Position numbers and translations under genes: made by a program. Below, in pieces: positions 8,916-17,788 of a stretch of 64,000 nt of DNA. A model generated the notes under the pieces. It was given only the letters and a program-made list of their open reading frames with translations. It did no database searches and had not been told where the DNA came from. Origin of the DNA: Shimwellia blattae DSM 4481 = NBRC 105725 (GTDB lineage Bacteria; Pseudomonadota; Gammaproteobacteria; Enterobacterales; Enterobacteriaceae); the NCBI RefSeq assembly GCF_000262305.1, contig NC_017910.1, positions 868,001 to 932,000 of the forward strand, written 5' to 3'. How positions within the stretch are numbered: position 1 is the first letter of the stretch; every line of letters starts with the position of its first letter.

Positions 8916-10627
8916 TGAGCGAAAAACACCCAGGACCTCTGGTGGTGGAAGGTAAGCTGGCGGATGCCGAGCGCCTGAAGGCAGAAAGCCACTTTCTGCG
9001 CGGCACCATCGCCGAAGATTTAAACGACGGGCTGACCGGCGGCTTTCGCGGGGATAACTTCCTGCTGATCCGCTTCCACGGTATGTATCAGCAGGATGAC
9101 CGGGATATCCGGGCCGAGCGCGCTGAGCAGAAACTGGAGCCGCGCCACGCCATGATGCTGCGCTGCCGCTTACCCGGCGGCATTATCACCCCGCTGCAGT
9201 GGCAGAAAATTGACAAATTTGCCGGGGAGCACACCCTGTACGGAAGCATTCGCCTGACCAATCGTCAGACCTTCCAGTACCACGGGATCCTGAAAAAAGA
9301 TCTTAAATCGGCCCATCAGGGGCTGCATGAGGTCGGGCTGGACGCGCTGGCCACCGCCAACGATGTTAACCGCAACGTGCTGTGCACCTCAAACCCGGTA
9401 GAGTCTGCGCTGCACGCCGAAGCCTACGAATGGGCGAAGAAGATCTCCGAACACTTACTGCCGCGCACCCGGGCTTATGCGGAGATCTGGCTGGATCAGG
9501 AAAAGGTCGCCACCACGGATGAAGAGCCGATCCTCGGGCCGACCTATCTGCCGCGTAAATTTAAAACGGCCGTTGTGGTGCCGCCGCAAAACGATGTGGA
9601 TCTGCACGCCAACGACATGAACTTTGTCGCCATTGCACAAAATGGCAAGCTGGTGGGCTTTAACCTGCTGGTGGGCGGTGGTTTGTCGATTGACCACGGG
9701 AATAAGAAAACCTACGCCCGCACCGCCAGTGAATTTGGCTATATTCCGCTGGCCCATACTCTGGCCGTGGCCGAAGCGGTGGTCACCACCCAGCGCGACT
9801 GGGGGAACCGTACCGACCGTAAAAACGCCAAAACCAAATACACTCTGGAGCGGGTCGGGGTGGAGGTGTTTAAGGCAGAAGTTGAGCGCCGGGCCGGGAT
9901 CAGCTTCGAACCGGTTCGTCCTTATGAATTTACCGGTCGCGGCGATCGCATTGGCTGGGTTAAAGGCATTGATGACAAATGGCACCTGACACTGTTTATT
10001 GAAAATGGCCGCATCCTGGACTACCCGGGGCGGCCGTTAAAAACCGGCCTGCTGGAGATAGCCCGGGTGCACCAGGGGGACTTCCGCCTGACGGCGAACC
10101 AGAACCTGATTGTCGCCGGGGTGGCGGAAAGCCAGAAAGAGCGCATTGAAAAACTGGCCCGGGACCACGGGCTGATGGCGGCGGTAACCCCCCAGCGGGA
10201 AAACTCCATGGCCTGTGTGGCGTTCCCCACCTGTCCGCTGGCCATGGCGGAGGCCGAACGCTTCCTGCCGCAGTTTGTGGACAAAGTGGACGCCATTATG
10301 GCGGCACACGGCCTGGGCCATGAGCATATCGTTCTGCGTGTGACCGGCTGCCCGAACGGCTGTGGCCGTGCCCTGCTGGCGGAAGTAGGGCTGGTGGGCA
10401 AAGCCCCGGGCCGCTACAACCTGCATATTGGCGGTAACCGTATCGGCACCCGCATACCGCGTATGTACCGGGAGAATATTACCGACGCGGAGATCCTGAC
10501 CACCCTGGATGCGCTTATCGGGCGCTGGGCTACCGAGCGCCAGGATAACGAAGGGTTCGGTGACTTTGTGGTGCGCAGCGGCATTGTGCGCCCGGTACTG
10601 GATCCGGCCCGGGACTTCTGGGAGTAG
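8915..10627 (+). CDS. cysI: Sulfite reductase hemoprotein beta subunit
   Basis: 570 residues, full length. It carries the siroheme and 4Fe-4S cluster where sulfite gains six electrons to become sulfide. Cluster cysteines sit in ACVAFPTCPLAMAEAER and VTGCPNGCGRALLAE. The N-terminal substrate-site arginine region (GSIRLTNRQTFQYHG) is intact. Co-transcribed with cysJ by overlap, with cysH following after a hairpin. Confidence 0.98.
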   Translation: MSEKHPGPLVVEGKLADAERLKAESHFLRGTIAEDLNDGLTGGFRGDNFLLIRFHGMYQQDDRDIRAERAEQKLEPRHAMMLRCRLPGGIITPLQWQKIDKFAGEHTLYGSIRLTNRQTFQYHGILKKDLKSAHQGLHEVGLDALATANDVNRNVLCTSNPVESALHAEAYEWAKKISEHLLPRTRAYAEIWLDQEKVATTDEEPILGPTYLPRKFKTAVVVPPQNDVDLHANDMNFVAIAQNGKLVGFNLLVGGGLSIDHGNKKTYARTASEFGYIPLAHTLAVAEAVVTTQRDWGNRTDRKNAKTKYTLERVGVEVFKAEVERRAGISFEPVRPYEFTGRGDRIGWVKGIDDKWHLTLFIENGRILDYPGRPLKTGLLEIARVHQGDFRLTANQNLIVAGVAESQKERIEKLARDHGLMAAVTPQRENSMACVAFPTCPLAMAEAERFLPQFVDKVDAIMAAHGLGHEHIVLRVTGCPNGCGRALLAEVGLVGKAPGRYNLHIGGNRIGTRIPRMYRENITDAEILTTLDALIGRWATERQDNEGFGDFVVRSGIVRPVLDPARDFWE

Positions 10628-10636
10628 TTCAACAGA

Positions 10637-10661
10637 GCGGGGGCCGGGCTGCGGCCCCCGC
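10637..10661 (+). terminator. Hairpin between cysI and cysH
   Basis: Perfect 10-bp G+C stem (GCGGGGGCCG / CGGCCCCCGC) around a five-base loop, in the 52-bp cysI-cysH gap. There is no U-run, so it more likely stabilises the upstream mRNA or attenuates than fully terminates. Confidence 0.5.
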
Positions 10662-10679
10662 AGATCTGACGAGGTAACT

Positions 10680-11411
10680 ATGTCGCAATTTGATCTCAGC
10701 GCACTGGGGGCACTGCCCAAAGGGGAGCAGCAGCAGGCGCTGGCCGCCACCAATGCGCAGCTGGAAAGCCTGAGCGCGGAACAGCGGGTGGCCTGGGCGC
10801 TGGAAAATCTGCCCGGCGAGTTTGTGCTTTCTTCCAGTTTTGGTATCCAGGCGGCGGTCTCTTTGCACCTGGTGAGCCAGCAGCGCCCGGATATTCCGGT
10901 GATCCTGACGGATACCGGCTACCTGTTCCCGGAAACCTACCGCTTTATTGATGAGCTGACGGAAAAGCTGAAACTGAACCTTAAAATCTACCGCGCGCCG
11001 CACAGCCCCGCCTGGCAGGAAGCCCGCTACGGCAAACTGTGGGAGCAGGGGGTGGAAGGGATTGAGCAGTACAACCAGATCAATAAAGTGGAGCCGATGA
11101 ACCGCGCCCTGAAAGAGCTCAACGGCCAGACCTGGTTTGCCGGCCTGCGCCGGGAGCAGTCCGGTAGCCGGGCGGCACTGCCGGTGCTGGCCATTCAGCG
11201 TGGTGTCTTCAAAGTGCTGCCGATTATCGACTGGGATAACCGCACCGTGTACCAGTATCTGACGCAGCACGGCCTGAAATACCACCCCCTGTGGGATGAG
11301 GGCTATTTATCCGTGGGGGATACCCACACCACCCGCAAGTGGCAGCCGGGCATGGCAGAAGAAGAGACGCGCTTCTTTGGCCTGAAAAGAGAGTGCGGGC
11401 TACACGAGTAA
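10680..11411 (+). CDS. cysH: PAPS (3'-phosphoadenylylsulfate) reductase
   Basis: 243 residues from the ATG after GAGGTAACT. It reduces PAPS to sulfite and PAP using thioredoxin. The nucleotide-binding loop SSSFGIQAAVSLHL and the C-terminal ECGLHE motif with its single catalytic cysteine are present. No 4Fe-4S cysteine pairs are seen, so it is the PAPS rather than the APS type. It links the products of cysDNC to CysJI. The frame extends upstream into cysI but lacks similarity there. Confidence 0.97.
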   Translation: MSQFDLSALGALPKGEQQQALAATNAQLESLSAEQRVAWALENLPGEFVLSSSFGIQAAVSLHLVSQQRPDIPVILTDTGYLFPETYRFIDELTEKLKLNLKIYRAPHSPAWQEARYGKLWEQGVEGIEQYNQINKVEPMNRALKELNGQTWFAGLRREQSGSRAALPVLAIQRGVFKVLPIIDWDNRTVYQYLTQHGLKYHPLWDEGYLSVGDTHTTRKWQPGMAEEETRFFGLKRECGLHE

Positions 11412-11434
11412 CCCGCCCCTGCCAGCCCGCGGAG

Positions 11435-12472
11435 TTAACTGCGGGCTTTAGCCAGATCCTGAATCAGCGGCAGCAGAATGCGTACCGTATCCCGGCTGCG
11501 CTTTTCAATACGCCCGGGCAGGTGTTTATCCAGATACTGCTGATTATCCAGATTAATGTTGTGAATATTGCTGCCCTGGGGGAAGGCGCGGCTTACCGGG
11601 TATTGCGTGCCGTTCTTCAGGCCGTTTTGCCAGTCAAGGGACTCCACTGACAGCACCGGGATCCCGGCTTTATCGAAAGGTTCGGCGTCGTTACAGCAGC
11701 CGGTGCCCGCCGGGTAACGGGGGTTATGACCCGGGTTAGTGCCTGCGGCAATGCCCTTAGTGCGGGCAATAGACAGGGCTTTATCCCGGGTCAGCTTACG
11801 GATGGAGGCCGGTGTGGAGACCCCGCTGTTAAACCACAGCTTCTGGCCCACTATCAGATTATCGAGATTGATCACCAGCAGGGTATTTTTGCGCTCCTGG
11901 GGGCTCATACGCCTGAGGATATTTTGCGCCCCGCTCATGCCTACCTCTTCGGCGCTGCTGGCAATAAACCGGATACCGTATGTGGTTTTCACCGTTTTGA
12001 GGCGCTCAGCCAGCTCCAGCATGACGCCGATACCGGCGGCATTATCATCCACCCCCTGCAGAGTCAGCCCGCCCAGGTTCTGGTCGGTGTCTTTGTCGTT
12101 TAACGGGGTGTAGGTGTCCAGGTGCGCCATAACGATAATCTGCTGTGGCTCCTGGCCTTCGTGGGCGGCCAGTACCATGCTGCCGGTGTAGTTATGCCAG
12201 TTCGTGGTACCGCTGCGGGCGGTATAGATATAGCGCCCTTTAAAGGTGCGGATATCGCTCTGGTAACCCCATGAGGCGAACTTCTGGCGCAGATACTCTG
12301 CAGACAACATTTCCGCCGGGCTACCGGCCATACGGCCCGGGAACTGGGTGGCAATATAACGGGTCTGCTCGCTCGCCAGAACGCCGGGAGCAGAGGCCTG
12401 AGCAAGCACAGGAAAAAGGCAGGCGGCACCAATCGTCAGGCTGCGTACCAGACGACGGAATGCGGGCAACAT
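11435..12472 (-). CDS. iap: Iap-type periplasmic M28 aminopeptidase
   Basis: 345 residues with a signal peptide (SLTIGAACLFPVLAQASA). The zinc-peptidase M28 fold shows in VMAHLDTY, GVDDNAAGIGVMLELAERL and SSAEEVGMSGA. In E. coli Iap removes N-terminal arginine from alkaline phosphatase, producing isozymes. It converges on cysH with a 23-bp gap and diverges from cysD. In E. coli a CRISPR-Cas locus separates cysH from iap; none is present here. Confidence 0.93.
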   Translation of the reverse strand: MLPAFRRLVRSLTIGAACLFPVLAQASAPGVLASEQTRYIATQFPGRMAGSPAEMLSAEYLRQKFASWGYQSDIRTFKGRYIYTARSGTTNWHNYTGSMVLAAHEGQEPQQIIVMAHLDTYTPLNDKDTDQNLGGLTLQGVDDNAAGIGVMLELAERLKTVKTTYGIRFIASSAEEVGMSGAQNILRRMSPQERKNTLLVINLDNLIVGQKLWFNSGVSTPASIRKLTRDKALSIARTKGIAAGTNPGHNPRYPAGTGCCNDAEPFDKAGIPVLSVESLDWQNGLKNGTQYPVSRAFPQGSNIHNINLDNQQYLDKHLPGRIEKRSRDTVRILLPLIQDLAKARS

Positions 12473-12757
12473 GATAATGAAATCCTCGGGCTAAGAAAGG
12501 AAAAATTCTGACTACCGCAGTATCGGACGCGGACACGCAGTACGCAATTCCTTCATTCTTAAATGCAAGAAAAATAGCATGTTAAGCACAATAAGATCGT
12601 TGCTTTGCCAGGTTGTTATTCTTTTGTGGAACTAGTCATTCCAATTGGTAATTTCATCTCGAATAAGACCTCCCTTTATAGTCGGTTAATTCGCTCTGAC
12701 AACTTGCCTGTCACTACCCGCCCGACCCCCGGGCAATAAAGGCGCAAAGGAAAGGTT
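12473..12757. promoter_or_regulatory. Divergent iap / cysDNC control region
   Basis: 285 bp without a gene. An A+T-rich stretch (12550-12660) ahead of cysD is the likely place for the CysB-dependent cysDNC promoter. A good ribosome site (AAGGAAAGG) precedes the cysD ATG. No CRISPR repeats are visible. Individual binding sites cannot be assigned by eye. Confidence 0.45.
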
Positions 12758-13666
12758 ATGGACCAAAAACGACTCACGCATCTGCGGCAGCTGGAGGCAG
12801 AAAGCATCCATATTATTCGTGAAGTGGCCGCAGAATTTTCTAATCCGGTGATGCTCTACTCGATTGGTAAAGACTCTTCGGTGATGCTGCATCTGGCGCG
12901 TAAAGCGTTTTTCCCGGGAACCTTACCTTTCCCGTTATTACATGTTGATACCGGCTGGAAGTTCCGGGAAATGTATGAGTTTCGCGACCGCACCGCGAAA
13001 AACTACGGCTGCGAGCTGCTGGTGCACCGCAACCCGGAAGGGGTGGCAATGGGGATTAACCCGTTCGTTCACGGCAGCGCGAAGCACACCGACATTATGA
13101 AAACCGAAGGGCTGAAACAGGCCCTGAACAAATACGGGTTTGATGCGGCCTTCGGCGGTGCGCGGCGCGATGAAGAAAAATCCCGCGCCAAAGAGCGGAT
13201 TTACTCCTTCCGCGACCGGTTCCACCGCTGGGATCCTAAAAACCAGCGCCCGGAGCTGTGGCACAACTATAACGGCCAGGTCAACAAAGGGGAGAGCATT
13301 CGTGTGTTCCCGCTCTCTAACTGGACCGAGCTGGATATCTGGCAATATATCTACCTGGAAAATATCGACATTGTTCCCCTGTATCTGGCGGCAGAGCGCC
13401 CGGTGCTGGAGCGCGACGGCATGCTGATGATGGTGGATGACGATCGTATCGATCTTCAGCCCGGCGAAGTGATTAAACGGCGTATGGTGCGCTTTCGCAC
13501 CCTGGGCTGCTGGCCACTGACCGGCGCCGTTGAATCACATGCGCAGACGCTTGCGGAAATTATTGAAGAGATGCTGGTATCGACCACCAGTGAACGCCAG
13601 GGGCGGGTGATCGACCGGGATCAGGCAGGCTCCATGGAGCTGAAAAAACGCCAGGGTTATTTTTAA
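12758..13666 (+). CDS. cysD: Sulfate adenylyltransferase small subunit
   Basis: 302 residues, identical in length to E. coli CysD. With CysN it makes adenylylsulfate (APS) from ATP and sulfate. The PP-loop YSIGKDSSVMLHLARKAF near residue 30 binds ATP. FGGARRDEEKSRAKERIYSFR is the family signature. It heads the cysDNC operon, which provides PAPS for CysH. Confidence 0.98.
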   Translation: MDQKRLTHLRQLEAESIHIIREVAAEFSNPVMLYSIGKDSSVMLHLARKAFFPGTLPFPLLHVDTGWKFREMYEFRDRTAKNYGCELLVHRNPEGVAMGINPFVHGSAKHTDIMKTEGLKQALNKYGFDAAFGGARRDEEKSRAKERIYSFRDRFHRWDPKNQRPELWHNYNGQVNKGESIRVFPLSNWTELDIWQYIYLENIDIVPLYLAAERPVLERDGMLMMVDDDRIDLQPGEVIKRRMVRFRTLGCWPLTGAVESHAQTLAEIIEEMLVSTTSERQGRVIDRDQAGSMELKKRQGYF

Positions 13667-13677
13667 GGAGCCAGCCC

Positions 13678-15114
13678 ATGAACAATACCATCGCACAACA
13701 AATTGCCCGCCAGGGCGGGGTGGAAGCCTACTTACAGGCGCAGCAGTACAAAAGCCTGCTGCGTTTTCTGACCTGCGGCAGCGTGGACGACGGCAAAAGC
13801 ACGCTGATCGGCCGCCTGCTGCACGACACCCGCCAGATCTATGAAGATCAGTTATCCTCGCTGCAAAGCGACAGTAAACGCCACGGCACCCAGGGGGAGA
13901 AGCTGGATCTGGCGCTGCTGGTAGACGGCCTGCAGGCCGAGCGGGAGCAGGGCATCACCATTGATGTGGCCTACCGCTATTTCTCTACCGAGAAGCGTAA
14001 ATTTATTATTGCCGATACCCCCGGGCACGAGCAGTACACCCGCAATATGGCGACCGGCGCCTCAACCTGCGATCTGGCTATCCTGCTGATTGATGCCCGC
14101 AAAGGCGTGCTGGATCAGACCCGGCGCCACAGTTTTATCTCCACCCTGCTTGGGATCCGCCACCTGGTGGTGGCCGTCAATAAAATGGATCTGGTGGCGT
14201 TCAGCGAGGATCGTTTTGAGGCGATAAAACAGGAGTATCTGGCCTTTGCCGGGCAACTGACCGGCGAGCTGGATATCCGCTTTGTTCCGCTGTCTGCCCT
14301 TGACGGGGATAACGTTGCCAGCCAGAGCGTGAATATGCCCTGGTACAGCGGCCCGACACTGCTGGAGCTGCTGGAAACCGTAGAAGTGAACCACACGGCG
14401 GATAACCAGCCGGTACGCTTCCCGGTACAGTATGTTAACCGCCCGAATCTGGATTTTCGCGGCTATGCCGGGACGATAGCCTCCGGCCAGCTGACGGTTG
14501 GCCAGCGCATAAAAGCGCTGCCCTCTGGCCGGGAATCCACCCTAACGCGGATTGTCACCTTTGATGGCGACCTGGAGCAGGCGGGGGCCGGTGAAGCGGT
14601 CACCCTGGTACTGGCGGATGAGATAGACATCAGCCGCGGGGATCTGCTGGTCAGTGCCGACACCTCGCTGCCTGCGGTACAGCGCGCCGCGCTGGATGTG
14701 GTGTGGATGGCCGAGCAGCCGCTGGTGGCCGGGCAGAGCTACGATATTAAAATCGCCGGTAAGAAAACCCGGGCCCGGGTTGATGCCGTGCGCCACCAGG
14801 TTGATATCAATACGCTGGACCGGCACCAGGCAGAGCAACTGCCTCTTAACGGCATTGGCCGGGTGGAGCTGACATTTGACGAGCCGCTGGTGATTGATAC
14901 CTACCAGGACAACCCGGTAACCGGCGGGCTTATCTTTATTGATCGCCTGAGCAACGTCACGGTGGGGGCGGGCATGGTCCACAGCACCCTGAGTGCGGAT
15001 GTGCAGGCTGTAGAGAACTTCAGCGACTTCGAGCTGGAGCTTAACGCCCTGATCCGCCGCCACTTCCCCCACTGGGAAGCCCGGGATCTGCGCAGCCTGG
15101 CGGGGGGCCGCTAA
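13678..15114 (+). CDS. cysN: Sulfate adenylyltransferase GTPase subunit
   Basis: 478 residues, about three more than E. coli. A translation-factor-like GTPase whose GTP hydrolysis drives APS formation by CysD. G1 GSVDDGKSTLIGRLL, G2 GITIDVAYR, G3 DTPGHEQYTRNMATG and G4 NKMD are all intact, followed by two beta-barrel domains. The stop codon overlaps the cysC start by one base (TAATG). Confidence 0.98.
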   Translation: MNNTIAQQIARQGGVEAYLQAQQYKSLLRFLTCGSVDDGKSTLIGRLLHDTRQIYEDQLSSLQSDSKRHGTQGEKLDLALLVDGLQAEREQGITIDVAYRYFSTEKRKFIIADTPGHEQYTRNMATGASTCDLAILLIDARKGVLDQTRRHSFISTLLGIRHLVVAVNKMDLVAFSEDRFEAIKQEYLAFAGQLTGELDIRFVPLSALDGDNVASQSVNMPWYSGPTLLELLETVEVNHTADNQPVRFPVQYVNRPNLDFRGYAGTIASGQLTVGQRIKALPSGRESTLTRIVTFDGDLEQAGAGEAVTLVLADEIDISRGDLLVSADTSLPAVQRAALDVVWMAEQPLVAGQSYDIKIAGKKTRARVDAVRHQVDINTLDRHQAEQLPLNGIGRVELTFDEPLVIDTYQDNPVTGGLIFIDRLSNVTVGAGMVHSTLSADVQAVENFSDFELELNALIRRHFPHWEARDLRSLAGGR

Positions 15115-15719
15115 TGGCGGTACATGACGAAAATATCGTCTGGCATCAGCATGTTATCACCGGTGAGCAGCGTGAGCAGCAGCACGGTCACCGGGGGGCG
15201 GTGGTGTGGTTTACCGGCCTTTCCGGCTCGGGTAAATCCACGGTTGCCGGGGCGCTGGAGCGCGCCCTGCATGAGCGGGGTGTCAGCACCTACCTGCTGG
15301 ATGGCGACAACGTGCGCCACGGTCTGTGCCGCGACCTGGGGTTTAGCGACGACGACCGGCGCGAGAATATTCGCCGGGTAGGGGAGGTGGCCCGCCTGAT
15401 GGTTGACGCCGGTCTGGTGGTGCTGAGTGCGTTTATCTCCCCGCACCGGGCAGAGCGCCAGATGGTGCGCGAGCGTCTGGCGCCCGGGCGTTTTATTGAG
15501 GTGTTTGTCGATACGCCGCTCAGCACCTGTGAAAGCCGGGATCCCAAGGGGCTGTATAAAAAAGCCCGGGCGGGAAAGCTGCCTGGCTTCACCGGTATTG
15601 ATGCGGTATATGAAGCGCCCGGACAGCCGGAAATTCACCTTGATGGCGAACAATTGGTAACAAATTTAGTTGCCCAACTGTTAGATCTGCTGCGTCATAA
15701 AGATATCATCAAATCCTGA
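15114..15719 (+). CDS. cysC: Adenylylsulfate (APS) kinase
   Basis: 201 residues. Phosphorylates APS to PAPS with ATP. Walker A GLSGSGKSTVAGALE, the LLDGDNVRHGL substrate motif and FSDDDRRENIRR are present, and the C-terminus (DLLRHKDII) is complete. Last gene of cysDNC; a short hairpin follows before ygbE. Confidence 0.98.
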   Translation: MAVHDENIVWHQHVITGEQREQQHGHRGAVVWFTGLSGSGKSTVAGALERALHERGVSTYLLDGDNVRHGLCRDLGFSDDDRRENIRRVGEVARLMVDAGLVVLSAFISPHRAERQMVRERLAPGRFIEVFVDTPLSTCESRDPKGLYKKARAGKLPGFTGIDAVYEAPGQPEIHLDGEQLVTNLVAQLLDLLRHKDIIKS

Positions 15720-15725
15720 GACACT

Positions 15726-15745
15726 ACCGGGGGACTCCCCCCGGT
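15726..15745 (+). terminator. Hairpin after cysC
   Basis: ACCGGGGG / CCCCCGGT, a perfect 8-bp stem with an ACTC loop, six bases after the cysC stop. There is no U-tract, so termination may be partial and ygbE may be read through. Confidence 0.5.
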
Positions 15746-15767
15746 GACGCCACGTCACGGGATAGCT

Positions 15768-16091
15768 ATGCGCAACGGCAGTAACCTTTTTTTATCGCGG
15801 GCTTACGGGCCACAAACGGATGATGAAACCGCGTGGTCCTTATCAGGCGGGATCATGGGGTTTATTGCGTGGCTACTGGCGCTGGCGCTGCCGTTTGCGG
15901 TGTATGGCTCCAATACGCTGTTTTTTTTCCTCTATACCTGGCCGTTCTTCCTTGCTCTGATGCCGGTTGCGGTGGTGGTCGGCGTGGCGATGCACTCCCT
16001 GCTGGCCCAGCGGATGCTGTACAGCGGTGCGGCCACCCTGGTGACGGTGGCGGTGATGTTCGGGATCCTGTTTTTGTGGCTGCCGGGATAA
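15768..16091 (+). CDS. ygbE: YgbE family inner-membrane protein (DUF3561)
   Basis: 107 residues from the ATG giving MRNGSNLFLS, matching the E. coli length. Three hydrophobic segments are visible (IMGFIAWLLALALPFAVYG, FFFLYTWPFFLALMPVAVVVG, AATLVTVAVMFGILFLW), so an integral inner-membrane protein. Function unknown. It sits between cysC and ftsB as in E. coli. An upstream in-frame ATG exists but runs into the cysC hairpin. Confidence 0.9.
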   Translation: MRNGSNLFLSRAYGPQTDDETAWSLSGGIMGFIAWLLALALPFAVYGSNTLFFFLYTWPFFLALMPVAVVVGVAMHSLLAQRMLYSGAATLVTVAVMFGILFLWLPG

Positions 16092-16264
16092 CGCCCAGAG
16101 CTATGTCAATCCGTAAGAGACTATTTATAAGCGTGAGCATGGCGGGATGGACCGCGCATGACGGCGTATTCTGTGTTACATTCTGCGGCACTTTGTCGAA
16201 TAAGTAGGTTCCGGGGTTTTTCAGAGATGTGGTTAGCGGGAAGTATCTTGTTTCAGGGGGCGGG

Positions 16265-16579
16265 ATGGGCAAACTGACATTGCTGCTGTTGGCATTGCTG
16301 GTCTGGCTACAGTATTCTCTGTGGTTCGGTAAAAACGGCGTTCACGATTATACCCGGGTAAACCAGGATGTGGCGACCCAGCAGGCGACCAACACCAAAC
16401 TGAAAGCGCGCAATGACCAGCTGTTTGCGGAAATTGACGATCTTAACGGTGGTCAGGAAGCGATTGAAGAACGCGCCCGTAACGAACTGAGTATGACCAA
16501 ACCCGGAGAAACCTTCTACCGTATGGTGCCAGACGCTTCGCGCCGTGCCGCAGGTAATCCGACGCAAAATAATCGCTAA
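16265..16579 (+). CDS. ftsB: Cell division protein FtsB
   Basis: 104 residues from MGKLTLLLLALLVWLQYSLWF, the E. coli start. One N-terminal transmembrane helix is followed by a periplasmic coiled coil (ATNTKLKARNDQLFAEIDDL) and the conserved RARNELSMTKPGETFYR end. FtsB joins FtsQ and FtsL in the divisome and helps activate septal synthesis. ispD follows 21 bp later. The frame extends 12 codons upstream without similarity. Confidence 0.96.
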   Translation: MGKLTLLLLALLVWLQYSLWFGKNGVHDYTRVNQDVATQQATNTKLKARNDQLFAEIDDLNGGQEAIEERARNELSMTKPGETFYRMVPDASRRAAGNPTQNNR

Positions 16580-16600
16580 ATAATCGTTCAGGTTCAGAGC

Positions 16601-17296
16601 ATGGCTTCTTCCCTCCCGGATGTGGTTGCCGTGGTGCCGGCTGCCGGTATTGGCAGCCGGATGCAAACGGCATGTCCGAAGCAGTATCTTACCATCGGGG
16701 ATAGCACTATCCTTGAGCACACCATCGGGTGCCTGACCGCGCACCCGGCTATCCGTCGTATTATTATCGCCATCAGCGCTGATGATCACTGGTTTGAAAC
16801 CCTGCCACTGGCAACCGACCCGCGTATTCAGGTGGTAACCGGCGGCAGCCAGCGGGCGGAATCGGTGATGGCTGGCTTACAGGCCGCCCGGGGAGCCCAC
16901 TGGGTACTGGTGCATGACGCCGCCCGCCCTTGCCTGCACCAGGATGATTTAACGCGCCTGCTGGCGCTGACATCCACCAGCCGTACCGGCGGGATCCTTG
17001 CCGCACCGGTGCGCGACACCATGAAACGCAGCGAGCCGGGCAGCGCAGCCATTGCCCATACGGTGGATCGCGAAAACCTGTGGCACGCCCTGACCCCGCA
17101 ACTCTTTCCCCGGGAACTGCTGGAAGAGTGCCTGCAGCGGGCGCTGAATGAAGGCGCCACCATTACTGATGAAGCCTCCGCCCTGGAATATTGCGGGTAT
17201 CACCCGGCGCTGGTGTGCGGGCGGGCTGATAATATTAAAGTAACCCGCCCGGAGGATTTGGATCTGGCGGCATTTTATCTCTCTCTACGCCGATAA
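16601..17296 (+). CDS. ispD: 2-C-methyl-D-erythritol 4-phosphate cytidylyltransferase
   Basis: 231 residues. Third step of the non-mevalonate isoprenoid pathway: MEP plus CTP gives CDP-ME. The nucleotide-binding motif VVPAAGIGSRMQTACPKQYL is N-terminal; VLVHDAARPC and the DNIKVTRPEDL end are conserved. ispF follows 12 bp downstream in the usual ftsB-ispD-ispF run. Confidence 0.97.
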   Translation: MASSLPDVVAVVPAAGIGSRMQTACPKQYLTIGDSTILEHTIGCLTAHPAIRRIIIAISADDHWFETLPLATDPRIQVVTGGSQRAESVMAGLQAARGAHWVLVHDAARPCLHQDDLTRLLALTSTSRTGGILAAPVRDTMKRSEPGSAAIAHTVDRENLWHALTPQLFPRELLEECLQRALNEGATITDEASALEYCGYHPALVCGRADNIKVTRPEDLDLAAFYLSLRR

Positions 17297-17308
17297 AAGG
17301 AAAGCAAA

Positions 17309-17788
17309 ATGCGGATTGGACACGGTTTTGATGTACACGCCTTTGGCGGCGACGGCCCGGTTATCCTGGGTGGGGTACGCATTCCCTATGACCAGGGGCT
17401 GCTGGCCCACTCTGATGGCGACGTGGTGCTCCACGCCTTAACAGATGCCCTGCTGGGCGCGGCCGCGCTGGGCGATATTGGCAAACTGTTTCCGGATACC
17501 GACCCGGCCTTTAAAGGGGCCGACAGCCGCGAGCTGCTGCGTGAAGCCTGGCGGCGAATTGCGGCAAAAGGCTACCGGCTGGGAAATGTGGATGTGACGA
17601 TTATTGCCCAGGCGCCGAAAATGGCCCCCCATATCCCCCAGATGCGGGTCTTTATTGCCGAAGATTTAGGCTGCCATATGGATGATGTCAACGTGAAAGC
17701 CACCACCACAGAAAAGCTGGGCTTTACCGGGCGCGGCGAAGGGATCGCCGTGGAGGCGGTGGCCCTGATCAGTAAGGCCCCCCTATGA
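17309..17788 (+). CDS. ispF: 2-C-methyl-D-erythritol 2,4-cyclodiphosphate synthase
   Basis: 159 residues, full length. Cyclises CDP-ME-2-phosphate to MEcPP with loss of CMP. The metal ligands lie in GHGFDVHAFG and in LAHSDGDVVLHALTDALLGA, and TTTEKLGFTGRGEGIAVEAV is the CMP-binding end. Its stop overlaps the truD start (ATGA), so truD is probably translated by coupling. Confidence 0.98.
   Translation: MRIGHGFDVHAFGGDGPVILGGVRIPYDQGLLAHSDGDVVLHALTDALLGAAALGDIGKLFPDTDPAFKGADSRELLREAWRRIAAKGYRLGNVDVTIIAQAPKMAPHIPQMRVFIAEDLGCHMDDVNVKATTTEKLGFTGRGEGIAVEAVALISKAPL

Noticed and set aside
12473..12757. Possible CRISPR repeats beside iap
   Set aside because: No repeated 28-29-bp units with spacers are present.
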